A DNA stretch of 59,801 nt from Rhodoferax sp. (GTDB lineage: Bacteria; Pseudomonadota; Gammaproteobacteria; Burkholderiales; Burkholderiaceae_C). This document shows positions 8,450 through 17,470 of this stretch, piece after piece. The stretch covers positions 1 to 59,801 of the forward strand of contig JACKLL010000018.1 of assembly GCA_024235935.1 (NCBI GenBank), given 5' to 3'. Under the pieces are notes generated by a model. It was given only the letters and a program-made list of their open reading frames with translations. It was not told where the DNA came from and searched no databases. How positions within the stretch are numbered: position 1 is the stretch's first letter; every line of letters begins with the position of its first letter. A program made the position numbers and the translations under genes.

Positions 8450-10186
8450 TCAGTGATTGTCGCGCGGAACGAAGGCGCCGCGCTTGCCGACCAGGAAGTC
8501 GAGGTCCACGCCTTCATCGGCCTGCAGCACATGGTCGACGTAAAGCTTCCAGTAGCCGCTGGACAGCGGGGGCGGTGGTGCCGTCCAGGTGGACAGGCGG
8601 CGTGCCAGCTCCTCTTCGCTGATGTCCAGGTGCAACTTGCGGTTGGCCACGTCGAGTTCGATCATGTCACCGTTCTGCACCACCGCCAGCGGGCCGCCGG
8701 CCGCCGCTTCGGGTGCGGTATGCAGCACGACCGTGCCATAGGCGGTTCCGCTCATGCGCGCGTCGCTGATGCGTACCATGTCGGTGATGCCCTTGCGCAG
8801 CACCTTGGGTGGCAGCGGCATGTTGCCAACTTCGGCCATGCCCGGGTATCCCTTGGGGCCGCAGTTCTTGAGCACCAGGATGCAGGTCTCGTCCACATCG
8901 AGCGACTCGTCGTCGATCAGGCGGTGGAACTCCTCGATGTTCTCGAACACCACGGCGCGGCCGCGGTGCTGCAACAGGCTGGCGGTGGCCGCGCTGGGCT
9001 TGATGACGGCGCCGCGCGGCGCGAGGTTGCCGCGCAGCACCGCGATGCCAGCCTTCTCCATGAAGGGCTTGGCCAGCGGCATGATGACGTCGGTGTTGAA
9101 GTTCTCGGCGTCCGCGATGTTCTCGCCCATGGTCTTGCCGGTCACGGTGATCGCGTCCTTGTGCAGGTGGTCGGCGATCTCCTTCATCACCGCCGGCAGT
9201 CCGCCGGCGTAGCAGAAGTCTTCCATCAGGTACTTGCCCGAGGGTTGCAGGTTCACCAGGCAGTTCATTTCGCTGCCCAGACGGTCGAAGTCGTCGATCG
9301 TCAGTTTCACGCCCATGCGTCCGGCAATCGCAATCAGGTGGATCACCGCATTGGTCGAGCCACCGATGGCGGCAAGCGTCTTGATGGCGTTTTCGAAGGC
9401 CTCGCGCGTCAGCACCTTGGACAACACCATGTCCTCGTTCACCATCTCGACGATGCGCCGACCCGACATGCGCGCCAGCACATTGCGCCGGCCATCGACC
9501 GCAGGGTAGGCGGCGTTGCCGGTCAGGCCCACACCCAGCGCTTCGATCATGCTGGCCATGGTGCTGGCGGTTCCCATCGTCATGCAGTGACCGTGGCTGC
9601 GGTGCATGCAGCTCTCGGCGTCGAGGAACTGCTCGAGCTTGAGCGTACCGGCACGCACCTGCTCGCTCATGCTCCACACCCCGGTGCCCGATCCCAGCTC
9701 CTGGCCGCGCCATTTGCCGTTGAGCATCGGGCCGCCACTCACGCCGATCGTCGGCATGTCGACGCTGGCGGCACCCATCATCAGCGCCGGGGTGGTCTTG
9801 TCGCAGCCCATCAGCAGCACCACGCCGTCGATCGGGTTGCCACGCATGCTCTCCTCGACGTCCATGCTGGCCAGGTTGCGGTACAGCATGGCGGTCGGGC
9901 GCAGCAGCACCTCGCCCAGCGACATCACCGGAAATTCGAGCGGGAAACCGCCGGCCTCGTAGACGCCGATCTTGACCTGTTCTGCGATGGCACGGAAATG
10001 CGAGTTGCAAGGCGTCAGTTCGCTGAAGGTGTTGCAGATGCCGATGACCGGGCGCCCCTCGAACTGGTCGTGCGGAATGCCCTTGCCCTTGAGCCAGCTG
10101 CGGTAGGCGAATCCGTCTCGGTCCTGGCGTCCGAACCATTGCTGGCTGCGCAGCGGGGTGCTTCGTTTGGGAGGTGTCTGGCTCAT
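8450..10186 (-). CDS. IlvD/Edd-family sugar acid dehydratase (arabinonate/galactonate type)
   Basis: A 578-residue dehydratase of the IlvD/Edd family that removes water from a sugar acid to give its 2-keto-3-deoxy form. Three cysteines, Cys60 (LTPCNSH), Cys128 (MGCDKTTPA) and Cys201 (HGHCMTMG), fit the ligands of the [2Fe-2S] cluster in the L-arabinonate dehydratase group, and Lys130 follows as the expected metal-site lysine. That group also accepts D-galactonate and D-fuconate, which suits the dgoK/dgoA genes downstream. The start at 10186 is preceded by a GAGA purine stretch and removes an 80-residue spurious extension. True ilvD and edd functions are less likely. Confidence 0.85.
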   Translation of the reverse strand: MSQTPPKRSTPLRSQQWFGRQDRDGFAYRSWLKGKGIPHDQFEGRPVIGICNTFSELTPCNSHFRAIAEQVKIGVYEAGGFPLEFPVMSLGEVLLRPTAMLYRNLASMDVEESMRGNPIDGVVLLMGCDKTTPALMMGAASVDMPTIGVSGGPMLNGKWRGQELGSGTGVWSMSEQVRAGTLKLEQFLDAESCMHRSHGHCMTMGTASTMASMIEALGVGLTGNAAYPAVDGRRNVLARMSGRRIVEMVNEDMVLSKVLTREAFENAIKTLAAIGGSTNAVIHLIAIAGRMGVKLTIDDFDRLGSEMNCLVNLQPSGKYLMEDFCYAGGLPAVMKEIADHLHKDAITVTGKTMGENIADAENFNTDVIMPLAKPFMEKAGIAVLRGNLAPRGAVIKPSAATASLLQHRGRAVVFENIEEFHRLIDDESLDVDETCILVLKNCGPKGYPGMAEVGNMPLPPKVLRKGITDMVRISDARMSGTAYGTVVLHTAPEAAAGGPLAVVQNGDMIELDVANRKLHLDISEEELARRLSTWTAPPPPLSSGYWKLYVDHVLQADEGVDLDFLVGKRGAFVPRDNH

Positions 10187-10249
10187 GGTGTCTCGGTATA
10201 GGTAGTGGTGGTGAACAGGGTTTTCCCCATGCAATTGCGTGCGGCAATC

Positions 10250-10284
10250 ATCATATGATAAGCAGGTCAAGGCCGTGCTGTAAA
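10250..10284 (-). promoter_or_regulatory. Promoter and palindromic operator of the sugar-acid operon
   Basis: Reading on the minus strand, TTTACA (10279-10284) and TATCAT (10255-10260) are separated by 18 bases and form a reasonable sigma-70 promoter for the dehydratase operon. The perfect palindrome ATCATATGAT (10250-10259) overlaps the -10 element. GntR/FCD regulators commonly bind such short AT-rich palindromes, and a gntR-type gene lies at 11272. A second palindrome, GCAATTGC, sits at 10231-10238. Binding by that regulator is inferred. Confidence 0.5.
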
Positions 10285-10333
10285 GCGTTGCACGCAGTAT
10301 TCCCCGCCATGTGTCCATCGATGGAGAAAGCGT

Positions 10334-11272
10334 TTGTCCAAGCCAGAAATACTCGTCGTTGCCAAGTTGTGGCCCCGTTACATGCAGGCCCTGCAAGATG
10401 CGTACATCGTGCATGACCGCACCCATCTGCAGGACCCGGCACGGTTCGCCAGCATTGCGCCGCGTATCCGCGGCATTGCCGCCAGTGGCGAGTCCGAGGT
10501 TGGCGCGGACCTGCTGGCCCAGTTGCCGGCGCTGGAGATGATCTCGGTATTCGGCGTCGGTTACGACGGCGTCGATGTCGCCGCTGCCAGGGCGCGTGGC
10601 GTGCCGGTGACCAACACCCCCGATGTGCTGACCGAAGAAGTTGCGGATCTGGGTATCGCATTGATGCTGTCGATCGCCCGGCGCATTCCGCAGGCCGACA
10701 AGTTCGTGCGTGCCGGTTCATGGCCGTCGGGCCCGTTCCCGCTGGCGCGCAAGGTCAGTGGTGCGCGGCTGGGCATCGTGGGCCTGGGCCGCATCGGCCA
10801 GGCGATCGCCGACCGTGCCGCCGCCTTCGGCATGTCGATCGCGTACACCACCCGGACCCGGCGCGACGACAGTCCCTACACCTATTACCCCAGCGCCGCG
10901 GCGCTGGCGGCTGAAGTCGATTTCCTGATGGTGATCACGCCGGGCGGCGAGGGCACGCGCGGGCTGATCAACGCGCAGGTGCTGGCGGCCCTGGGTGCCA
11001 AGGGCTACCTGATCAACGTGGCGCGCGGCTCGGTCGTCGACCAGCCGGCGCTGATCCATGCCGTGACCACCGGCGTCATCGCTGGCGCGGCGCTCGACGT
11101 TTTTGCCGACGAGCCCAACGTGCCTGTCGAATTGCGTGAGTGCGACAACGTCGTGCTGACGCCGCACATGGCCAGCGGCACCTGGGAGACCCGGGGCGCC
11201 ATGGCCGACCTGGCCTTTGCGAATCTGGCAGCCCACTTCGCCGGCAAGCCCTTGCTCACGCCGGTTCCCTGA
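10334..11272 (+). CDS. D-isomer-specific 2-hydroxyacid dehydrogenase (2-ketogluconate/glyoxylate reductase type)
   Basis: A 312-residue NAD(P)-dependent reductase. The nucleotide-binding motif is LGIVGLGRIGQAIADR. The catalytic Arg, Glu and His of the family lie in NVARGSVVD, DVFADEP and LTPHMASGT. The start is TTG, supported by GGAG at 10323-10326 seven bases before it. In this locus a plausible role is reduction of 2-ketogluconate or 5-keto acids to the aldonate feeding the gluconokinase and dehydratase, but glyoxylate or hydroxypyruvate reduction cannot be excluded. It diverges from the dehydratase operon and overlaps the next gene by one base. Confidence 0.85.
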   Translation: MSKPEILVVAKLWPRYMQALQDAYIVHDRTHLQDPARFASIAPRIRGIAASGESEVGADLLAQLPALEMISVFGVGYDGVDVAAARARGVPVTNTPDVLTEEVADLGIALMLSIARRIPQADKFVRAGSWPSGPFPLARKVSGARLGIVGLGRIGQAIADRAAAFGMSIAYTTRTRRDDSPYTYYPSAAALAAEVDFLMVITPGGEGTRGLINAQVLAALGAKGYLINVARGSVVDQPALIHAVTTGVIAGAALDVFADEPNVPVELRECDNVVLTPHMASGTWETRGAMADLAFANLAAHFAGKPLLTPVP

Positions 11273-12033
11273 TGATCAAGAACGTGCACGGCAATACGGT
11301 GGACTACCTCGGTAGCGCCATCGTCGCCGGGCGTTTCGGCGCCTCCGGGGCCATGCCGCCGGAGCCGATGCTGTGCGAGGAGCTGGGCGTGAGCCGCACC
11401 GTGATCCGCGAGTCGGTGAAGTCGCTGGTGGCCAAGGGCCTGATCCAGACCGGCCCCAAGGTCGGAACCCGGGTGCGGCCGAGCAGCCAGTGGAACTGGT
11501 TCGATCCGGACGTCATCGGCTGGCAGGCCAAGGCGGGGCTGACGCCGGAGTTCATCCGTGACCTGCAGGACCTGCGCATGATCATGGAGCCGGCGGCGAT
11601 CCGTCTGGCGGCGCAGCGTGCGAGCGAACAGGATATTTCCGAGATCGAGCAAGCCTACGCCGGCATGGTCGACGCCGTGGAGAATGGTGGCGACTATGTC
11701 CGCTTCGATCTGCTGTTTCACCAGGGCATGATTCGCGCCTCGCACAACCGCATGCTGGAGAAGATGGACCAGGCACTGGGCGCCTTGCTGCGCACCAGCT
11801 TCGAGATTTCGACGGTCAAGAAGAACGGACCGCGCGACTCGCTGCCGATGCACCGCGCGGTGCTCGATGCGCTGATCGCGCACGATGCCGATCGCGCCGA
11901 AGACGCGATCATCCTGCTGATCGAGGATGCACACAAGGACATGGCCCAGGTGCTCAAGGCTCGAAGGCGCACTCCGCTGGTGCGGGCGCGCGCCACGCCC
12001 CCCCAGACGAGCGGCGCACGCCGTTTGAAATAA
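11272..12033 (+). CDS. GntR/FadR-type transcriptional regulator with FCD domain
   Basis: A 253-residue regulator. Residues about 1-75 form the GntR winged helix, with the recognition segment LCEELGVSRTVIRESVKSL and a wing at GLIQTGPKVGTRV. The rest is an all-helical FCD ligand domain (DLRMIMEPAAIRLAA, FHQGMIRASHN, MHRAVLDAL) whose Asp/His residues normally bind a metal and a small acid. The closest functional types are DgoR/GguR/UxuR-like repressors of sugar-acid genes. The ATG overlaps the stop of the dehydrogenase (TGATG). It probably represses both this operon and the divergent dehydratase operon. Confidence 0.88.
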   Translation: MIKNVHGNTVDYLGSAIVAGRFGASGAMPPEPMLCEELGVSRTVIRESVKSLVAKGLIQTGPKVGTRVRPSSQWNWFDPDVIGWQAKAGLTPEFIRDLQDLRMIMEPAAIRLAAQRASEQDISEIEQAYAGMVDAVENGGDYVRFDLLFHQGMIRASHNRMLEKMDQALGALLRTSFEISTVKKNGPRDSLPMHRAVLDALIAHDADRAEDAIILLIEDAHKDMAQVLKARRRTPLVRARATPPQTSGARRLK

Positions 12034-12109
12034 GGTCGCGAACGCGATTTCCGCGCGCACAATGATTCCCTCACCCGCAACCGCAACCACAACTGAAGGA
12101 GACTCGAAG

Positions 12110-13486
12110 ATGAAACTAAAGCTAGTTGCAACCGCCGCCGTCATGGCGACCGCATTGCTGGCCTCCGGCCATGCCAGTGCACAGGAAAAGCTCACCATCT
12201 GGTGGGAAAAAGGCTTTTACAAGGCAGAAGACGATGCCTTGTTTGCCGTGATCAAGCGTTTTGAGGCCAAGTACAAGGTCAAGGTCGATCTGTCGCTGTA
12301 TGCGACGCAGGAAGTGATTCCGAAGATGGTCGCCGCACTCGATTCCGGCAATCCGCCGGACGTCGGCTTCGGCAACGTGCTGGACTTCCAGGTCACTGCC
12401 AAATGGGCCTATGACGACAAGCTCGAGGACATCTCCAGCGTCATCGATCCGATCCGTGCCCAGTTCGAGCCCGCAGCCCTGGCCACGACATTCCTGTACG
12501 ACAACACCAAGCAGTCGCGCTCCTACTACGCATTCCCGGTCAAGCAGCAGACCATGCACATCCAGTACTGGAAAGACATGCTGGAGACGGCGGGCTACAA
12601 GGAAAGCGACATTCCCAAGGAATGGGACGCCTACTGGGACTTCTGGTGCACCAAGGTGCAGGACGGCTACCGCAAGAAGACCGGCCAGCGCGCCTATGGC
12701 ACCGGCTTCCCGATGGGCGTGGACTCGAGCGACTCGTTCTACTCGTTCCTGACCTTCATGGACGCGTACAACGTCAAGCTGGTCAATGACTCCGGCAAGC
12801 TGCTGGTCGATGACCCTGCCGTTCGCGAAGGCCTGATCAAGGCGATGACGAGCTATACCTCGGTGTACACCAAGGGCTGCACGCCACCGTCCTCGACGAG
12901 CTGGAAAGACCCGGACAACAACGTCGCGTTCCACAACAAGACCACGGTCATGACCCACAACGCAACGATTTCCATCGTGGCCAAGTGGCTCGACGACATG
13001 AACAACCAGAGCTTGACCGCGGACCAGCGTGCCATTGCCAAGAAGAACTACAGCGAGCTGATCGCGACGGCCGGCTTCCCGAACAAGCCTGATGGCTCGA
13101 AGATGATCTACCGTGCTGCGGTCAAGACCGGCGTGATCTTCAAGGACGCCAAGAACAAGGCAGGTGCCAAGAAGTTCGTCAGCTTCCTGATGGAAGATGC
13201 CAACCTCACGCCGTATGTCGAGGGTTCACTGGGTCGCTGGTTCCCGATCACGAAGAAGGCACAGCAAAGCCCGTTCTGGAAGGCCGACCCGGCACGTACC
13301 GCGGTGTACAACCAGTTCATGAATGGCACGACGCCGTTCGAGTTCACCAAGAACTACAAGTTCACGGTGCTCAACAACGAGAACGTCTGGGCCAAGGCCA
13401 TGAACCGCATCATCAGCGACAAGGTGCCGGTGGACAAGGCGGTCGACGAGATGATCGCGCGTATCAAGACCGTCGCAGGTTCTTGA
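12110..13486 (+). CDS. Carbohydrate ABC transporter substrate-binding protein (family 1)
   Basis: A 458-residue periplasmic binding protein. Residues 1-24 are a typical signal peptide ending in ASA before QEKLTIWW. The mature part has the family 1 pattern: a long lobe with ALDSGNPPDVGFGNV, a WKDMLETAGY hinge region, and a C-terminal AGAKKFVSFLMED segment. The start at 12110 is preceded by AAGGAG. The preceding in-frame ATG at 12062 would destroy the signal peptide. It is the first gene of the import operon and is separated from the permease genes by a strong stem-loop, as expected for the most abundant component. Confidence 0.9.
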   Translation: MKLKLVATAAVMATALLASGHASAQEKLTIWWEKGFYKAEDDALFAVIKRFEAKYKVKVDLSLYATQEVIPKMVAALDSGNPPDVGFGNVLDFQVTAKWAYDDKLEDISSVIDPIRAQFEPAALATTFLYDNTKQSRSYYAFPVKQQTMHIQYWKDMLETAGYKESDIPKEWDAYWDFWCTKVQDGYRKKTGQRAYGTGFPMGVDSSDSFYSFLTFMDAYNVKLVNDSGKLLVDDPAVREGLIKAMTSYTSVYTKGCTPPSSTSWKDPDNNVAFHNKTTVMTHNATISIVAKWLDDMNNQSLTADQRAIAKKNYSELIATAGFPNKPDGSKMIYRAAVKTGVIFKDAKNKAGAKKFVSFLMEDANLTPYVEGSLGRWFPITKKAQQSPFWKADPARTAVYNQFMNGTTPFEFTKNYKFTVLNNENVWAKAMNRIISDKVPVDKAVDEMIARIKTVAGS

Positions 13487-13500
13487 TGTCCTGATACGGG

Positions 13501-13531
13501 TCCGGCGCCGGCAACCCTTGCCGGCGCCGGA
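13501..13531 (+). terminator. Intercistronic 14-bp perfect hairpin after the binding-protein gene
   Basis: A perfect inverted repeat, TCCGGCGCCGGCAA, a CCC loop, then TTGCCGGCGCCGGA. It starts 15 bases after the stop codon of the binding-protein gene and ends 60 bases before the first permease. Such hairpins stabilise the upstream mRNA in maltose-type operons and lower expression of the membrane parts. There is no T-run directly behind it, so read-through into the permease genes is expected. Confidence 0.75.
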
Positions 13532-13590
13532 TTCCGTATGGTTTTCCTGTTTTCCATTGCCTTTCGCGATTTTCCTGGAGCATTCGTGCC

Positions 13591-14457
13591 ATGACACAAG
13601 CAGCTGCCGCCTTGCCTGGCGCGCGCGCCGTGCGCCGCCCTTCCGACGCCTGGCAGAACTGGGGCCGCATTCTGGTGGTGCCGTATCTGCTGATCTTCGT
13701 GATCTTCGTGCTGTACCCCGTGGGTTATGGCCTTTATCTGGCGCGCGACCCGCACAACTACACCCGGCTGTTTGCCGATCCCATATTCTTTCGCACCGCG
13801 ATCAACACCATCATCTTCGTCGTGGTGTCGGTCAATCTGAAGATGATCATCGCGCTGGGGCTGTCCGGCTTCTTCATGCAGACCCGCTGGTGGATCAAGA
13901 TCGTCGCGATGCTGTTCATCCTGCCCTGGGCTGTGCCGTCGATCCCGACCATTCTGTCGGTGCGGTTCATGTTCAACTCCGAGTGGGGCGTCATCAATAC
14001 GCTGATCTTCAAGTACACGCTCAAGGACGGGCCGAACTGGCTCAACGATCCGACGATCGCCTTGTCGCTGTCGATGCTGATGCACATCTGGAAGTCGCTG
14101 CCGTTCTGGACGCTGATCCTGCTGGCCGGTCGCATGGCGATCCCGGGCGAGCAATATGAAGCGGCCAGCGTCGACGGTGCGACCCGCTGGCAGAAATTCC
14201 GCTTCATCACCTGGCCTTCGATGAAGGGCATCTACCTGACCTCGACCATTCTGTCGATGATCTGGACGCTGGGCGACTTCAACAGCGTCTACCTGCTCAC
14301 CGGCGGCGGACCTGCCGACCTGACCCATGTACTGGCCACGCTGGGTATCCGCTATCTGCGGCTGGACCAGATCGAGCTGGCCATGGCCAGCATCGTCGTG
14401 GCCCTGCCATTCGTGTTGCCACTCGTGTACGTGATGATGAAGAGGTTGTCCAAATGA
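13591..14457 (+). CDS. Sugar ABC transporter permease (MalF/UgpA type)
   Basis: A 288-residue inner-membrane protein with about six membrane segments, beginning at residues 29-50. The cytoplasmic EAA loop that docks on the ATPase is visible as EAASVDGATRWQKF followed by TWPSM, with the glycine of the motif replaced by the usual DGA. It forms the translocation pore together with the next gene, which starts within the ATGA overlap at 14454. The start codon follows CCTGGAGCATTCGTGCC, giving a GGAG at about 11 bases. Confidence 0.9.
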   Translation: MTQAAAALPGARAVRRPSDAWQNWGRILVVPYLLIFVIFVLYPVGYGLYLARDPHNYTRLFADPIFFRTAINTIIFVVVSVNLKMIIALGLSGFFMQTRWWIKIVAMLFILPWAVPSIPTILSVRFMFNSEWGVINTLIFKYTLKDGPNWLNDPTIALSLSMLMHIWKSLPFWTLILLAGRMAIPGEQYEAASVDGATRWQKFRFITWPSMKGIYLTSTILSMIWTLGDFNSVYLLTGGGPADLTHVLATLGIRYLRLDQIELAMASIVVALPFVLPLVYVMMKRLSK

Positions 14458-15308
14458 AAAAAGGCTGGTCCCTGCGCAAGATATCGGCCGAAGCGCAGCT
14501 GCTGCTGATCGGCATCCCGGTGGTGCTGTGGACGCTGATTCCGGTCTACCACCTGTTCCTGTTTGCGATCTCGCCGCGCGATACCGCAACCTCCGGCAAG
14601 TTATGGCCGGATCATCCGACGATGCAGAACTTCGAGATCGTGTTCGGTCAGAAGCACTTCTACCTGAGCCACTTCTGGCAGCAACTGGGTAACTCGCTGA
14701 TGATTGCCGTGGCCACCGGGGTGCTGACGCTGGTGGTGGCGACCACGGCCGCATTCTCGATCAGCCGCCTGAAGGTGCGCGGTGGGCGCACGGTCATGAA
14801 CATGGCCTTGTTCACCTACTTCATCCCGGCGGCCTTCCTGGCCGTGCCGATGTACAAGACCATGGCCAACTACGGCTTGCTCAACAACCGCTGGTCGCTG
14901 GTGCTGGCGATGGTGACGATCGCCTCGCCGTACTGCATCTGGGTGCTCAAGCAGGCCTCCGACAAGCTGCCCTGGGAGCTCGACGAGGCGGCGCGCATCG
15001 ACGGTGCGAGCCCGATGCAGCTGTTCCGCCTTGTCTATGTGCCGCTGATGGTGCCGTCGCTGGTGGCGGTGGGAACCTACGCGCTGCTGCTGGCCTGGAA
15101 CGAGTACCTGTACGGCTTCCTGCTGCTGTCCAAGGAGACCGATCTGCCGCTGGCGGTGGCCCTGGGCAACTTCCTGTCGGCCGACGATTCGCCCTGGGAA
15201 CTGCTGATGGCGACCGGCTTCGTCTATGCCCTGCCGCCTGCGGCCATCTACTACACCTTCAAGCGCTACATGGTGTCCGGCCTCACTGCCGGCGCCGTCA
15301 AGAGCTGA
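14454..15308 (+). CDS. Sugar ABC transporter permease (MalG/UgpE type)
   Basis: A 284-residue inner-membrane permease with six predicted membrane segments. Its EAA loop reads ELDEAARIDGASPMQLFR followed by YVPLM. It lacks the large periplasmic insertion of MalF. It overlaps the first permease by four bases and is 59 bases from the ATPase gene. Together the two permeases form the heterodimeric pore of a type I importer for sugars, sugar acids or polyols. Confidence 0.9.
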   Translation: MKKGWSLRKISAEAQLLLIGIPVVLWTLIPVYHLFLFAISPRDTATSGKLWPDHPTMQNFEIVFGQKHFYLSHFWQQLGNSLMIAVATGVLTLVVATTAAFSISRLKVRGGRTVMNMALFTYFIPAAFLAVPMYKTMANYGLLNNRWSLVLAMVTIASPYCIWVLKQASDKLPWELDEAARIDGASPMQLFRLVYVPLMVPSLVAVGTYALLLAWNEYLYGFLLLSKETDLPLAVALGNFLSADDSPWELLMATGFVYALPPAAIYYTFKRYMVSGLTAGAVKS

Positions 15309-15367
15309 TGCGGCCCATGCGCCGCGCAGCAGTCTGTATGAACCGAATTTCCTGAACTGGGACCATC

Positions 15368-16438
15368 ATGGCATCTGTATCGTTTAGCAAGATCGAAAAG
15401 AACTTCGGCAAGGTCAAGGTCATCCACGGCATCAGCTTCGACATCACCGACGGCGAGTTCGTCGTGCTGGTGGGGCCGTCGGGTTGCGGCAAGTCCACCT
15501 TGCTGCGCATGCTCGCCGGCCTGGAGGAAATCAGTGGAGGGGACATCTCCATCGATGGCAAGGTCATCAACGACCTGGACTCCAAGGACCGCGACATCGC
15601 GATGGTGTTCCAGAGCTATGCGCTGTACCCGCACATGACGGTGGGAGAGAACATGGCCTTCAGCCTGAAGCTGCGCAAGGCCGAGCAGTCGCTGATCCAG
15701 AAACGGGTGGGCGATGCGGCCAAGATCCTGAACCTGGACAAGCTGCTCGATCGGTATCCGCGCGAACTCTCCGGCGGCCAGCGCCAGCGCGTGGCCATGG
15801 GCCGCGCCATCGTGCGTGACCCCAAGGTGTTTCTGTTCGACGAGCCGCTGTCCAATCTGGACGCGAAGCTGCGTGTCGCGATGCGGGCCGAGATCAAGTC
15901 GCTGCACCAGCGGCTCAAGACCACGACCGTGTACGTGACCCACGACCAGATCGAGGCCATGACCATGGCCGACCGCATTGTCGTGATGCACGACGGCATC
16001 GTGGAGCAGATCGGTACGCCGCTCGAGTTGTTCGACCAGCCCGGCAATCTGTTCGTGGCCCAGTTCATCGGCTCTCCCGCCATGAACGTGTTCGAAGGCA
16101 CGTTGCGGCGCGATGGCACCCGCAGCTGGGTCGAGAGCGAAGGTCAGCAATGGCCGGTGCCCCACATCGGCGCGGGCAAGGACGGCCAGGCCGTGCACTA
16201 CGGCATCCGGCCCGGCGACATCGTGATGGGCGAGGCCGGCAGCGGCATTCCTGCGGTGGTGGAAGTCGTCGAGCCCACCGGCGCCGAGACCGAGATCATC
16301 GTCAAGGTCGGCGAGATTGCGTTCACGGTCGTGCTGCATGGTCGCACCGACGCCAAGCCCGATCAGGCCGTCGGCCTGGCGATCGCAACCGAGAAGGTGC
16401 ACTTGTTCGACAAGGCCAGTGGCAAGCGACTGGACTGA
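15368..16438 (+). CDS. Sugar ABC transporter ATPase (UgpC/MsmK type)
   Basis: A 356-residue ATPase with a complete nucleotide-binding domain: Walker A GPSGCGKST, Q-loop at VFQSYALYPHMTV, signature LSGGQRQRVAMGRA, Walker B LFDEPLSNLDAKLR and the switch histidine in VTHDQIEAMTMAD. Residues from about 240 form the OB/TOBE domain (FIGSPAMNVFEG, YGIRPGDI) that marks the carbohydrate-importer subfamily. It energises the import system encoded by the three preceding genes. Confidence 0.93.
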   Translation: MASVSFSKIEKNFGKVKVIHGISFDITDGEFVVLVGPSGCGKSTLLRMLAGLEEISGGDISIDGKVINDLDSKDRDIAMVFQSYALYPHMTVGENMAFSLKLRKAEQSLIQKRVGDAAKILNLDKLLDRYPRELSGGQRQRVAMGRAIVRDPKVFLFDEPLSNLDAKLRVAMRAEIKSLHQRLKTTTVYVTHDQIEAMTMADRIVVMHDGIVEQIGTPLELFDQPGNLFVAQFIGSPAMNVFEGTLRRDGTRSWVESEGQQWPVPHIGAGKDGQAVHYGIRPGDIVMGEAGSGIPAVVEVVEPTGAETEIIVKVGEIAFTVVLHGRTDAKPDQAVGLAIATEKVHLFDKASGKRLD

Positions 16439-16478
16439 TGCGCCGACCTGTCCGCGTTCTGAATTGCAGGGTGCCAGC

Positions 16479-17006
16479 GTGAATCCGCCACTGATCGTCG
16501 TGATGGGCGTGTCGGGCTGCGGCAAGAGCACGGTGGGCCAGTTGCTGGCGCAGGCGCTGGGTGCACCTTATGTCGAAGGGGACGACCTGCATTCGCCCGA
16601 GAACGTAGAGCGCATGCGCTCGGGTGTGGCGCTCAACGATGCACAGCGCCATGACTGGCTGCAGGCGCTGGCTGCGCGGCTGGCGGCTGCCCATGCGCAG
16701 GCCCAGCCACTGGTGGTGTCGTGTTCTGCGCTCAAGCGCAGCTACCGCGACATCCTGCGCAGTGGCGCGCCGGACCTGTGCCTGGTGCACTTGCACGGAA
16801 CGCCGCAGGTGCTGGCGGCCCGTGCGGCGCAGCGCCAGGGCCACTACATGCCGGTATCGCTGCTGGACAGCCAGTTCGCGATCCTGGAGATACCGAGCGA
16901 CGACGAGCGTGTGATGCGTTTTGACGTCACCCTGGACCCGCTGGACATCGTGCGTGGCACGGTGGCGGCATTGCAGGCTGGCGGTCGCCTGGCTGGCGGC
17001 CATTGA
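16479..17006 (+). CDS. gntK: Gluconokinase
   Basis: A 175-residue kinase that phosphorylates gluconate to 6-phosphogluconate. The P-loop GVSGCGKST lies at about residues 10-18, followed by the substrate-binding EGDDLHSPENVERM, the SCSALKRSYRD segment and GHYMPVSLLDSQF, all characteristic of thermoresistant GntK enzymes. The start is GTG at 16479; no ATG is available in the frame. It follows the ATPase gene by 40 bases. Its presence gives this locus a second, phosphorylative entry route beside the dehydratase. Confidence 0.9.
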   Translation: MNPPLIVVMGVSGCGKSTVGQLLAQALGAPYVEGDDLHSPENVERMRSGVALNDAQRHDWLQALAARLAAAHAQAQPLVVSCSALKRSYRDILRSGAPDLCLVHLHGTPQVLAARAAQRQGHYMPVSLLDSQFAILEIPSDDERVMRFDVTLDPLDIVRGTVAALQAGGRLAGGH

Positions 17007-17031
17007 AACCCTTTCATCCAGAGAATCCACC

Positions 17032-17415
17032 ATGGCCGTGTTCACCAAAGTCATTCTGTTTACCGATACCGACGGCTTTGCCCGTTTTCGCGAGGAGCAG
17101 ATTCCGCTGGGCGAGGGCACGCCGCAGGCCATGCTCTCCGAAGTGTTTGCCAGCGGTGGCTACCAGTTGCGACAAAGCCCGGTCGGGTTTCGCAGCCAGT
17201 TCCATTGCACGGTGACACCGCAATGGCTGTTCGTGCTGCGCGGGCACATGGAGATCGTCCTGCAGGACGGCAGCTCCCGGGTGTTCGGCCCGGGCGACCA
17301 CTTCTATTCGGTCGACGTGTTGCCCGAAGGTGCGAGCTTCGATGCCAAGGTGCACGGGCACTGGAGCCGCCAGCTTGGCTCCGAGCCACTCGTCACCCTG
17401 TTCGTGCGGGCCTGA
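17032..17415 (+). CDS. Small cupin-domain protein
   Basis: A 127-residue single-domain protein with features of a beta-barrel cupin: the central PQWLFVLRGHMEIVLQDGSSRVFGPGDHFYSVDVLPEGASF matches the turn pattern of motif 1 to motif 2, although the usual metal histidines are only partly kept (His in FHCTV and in GDHFYS). It sits between gluconokinase and an Fe/2OG oxygenase in the same operon, 25 bases after gntK. It may be an isomerase or sugar-binding protein, but no specific activity can be read from the sequence. Confidence 0.6.
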   Translation: MAVFTKVILFTDTDGFARFREEQIPLGEGTPQAMLSEVFASGGYQLRQSPVGFRSQFHCTVTPQWLFVLRGHMEIVLQDGSSRVFGPGDHFYSVDVLPEGASFDAKVHGHWSRQLGSEPLVTLFVRA

Positions 17416-17470
17416 GCGCCTGGCGGCGCGGACCTTTGCCGTAGCCAACATTCACCAGAAGGACATTGCC

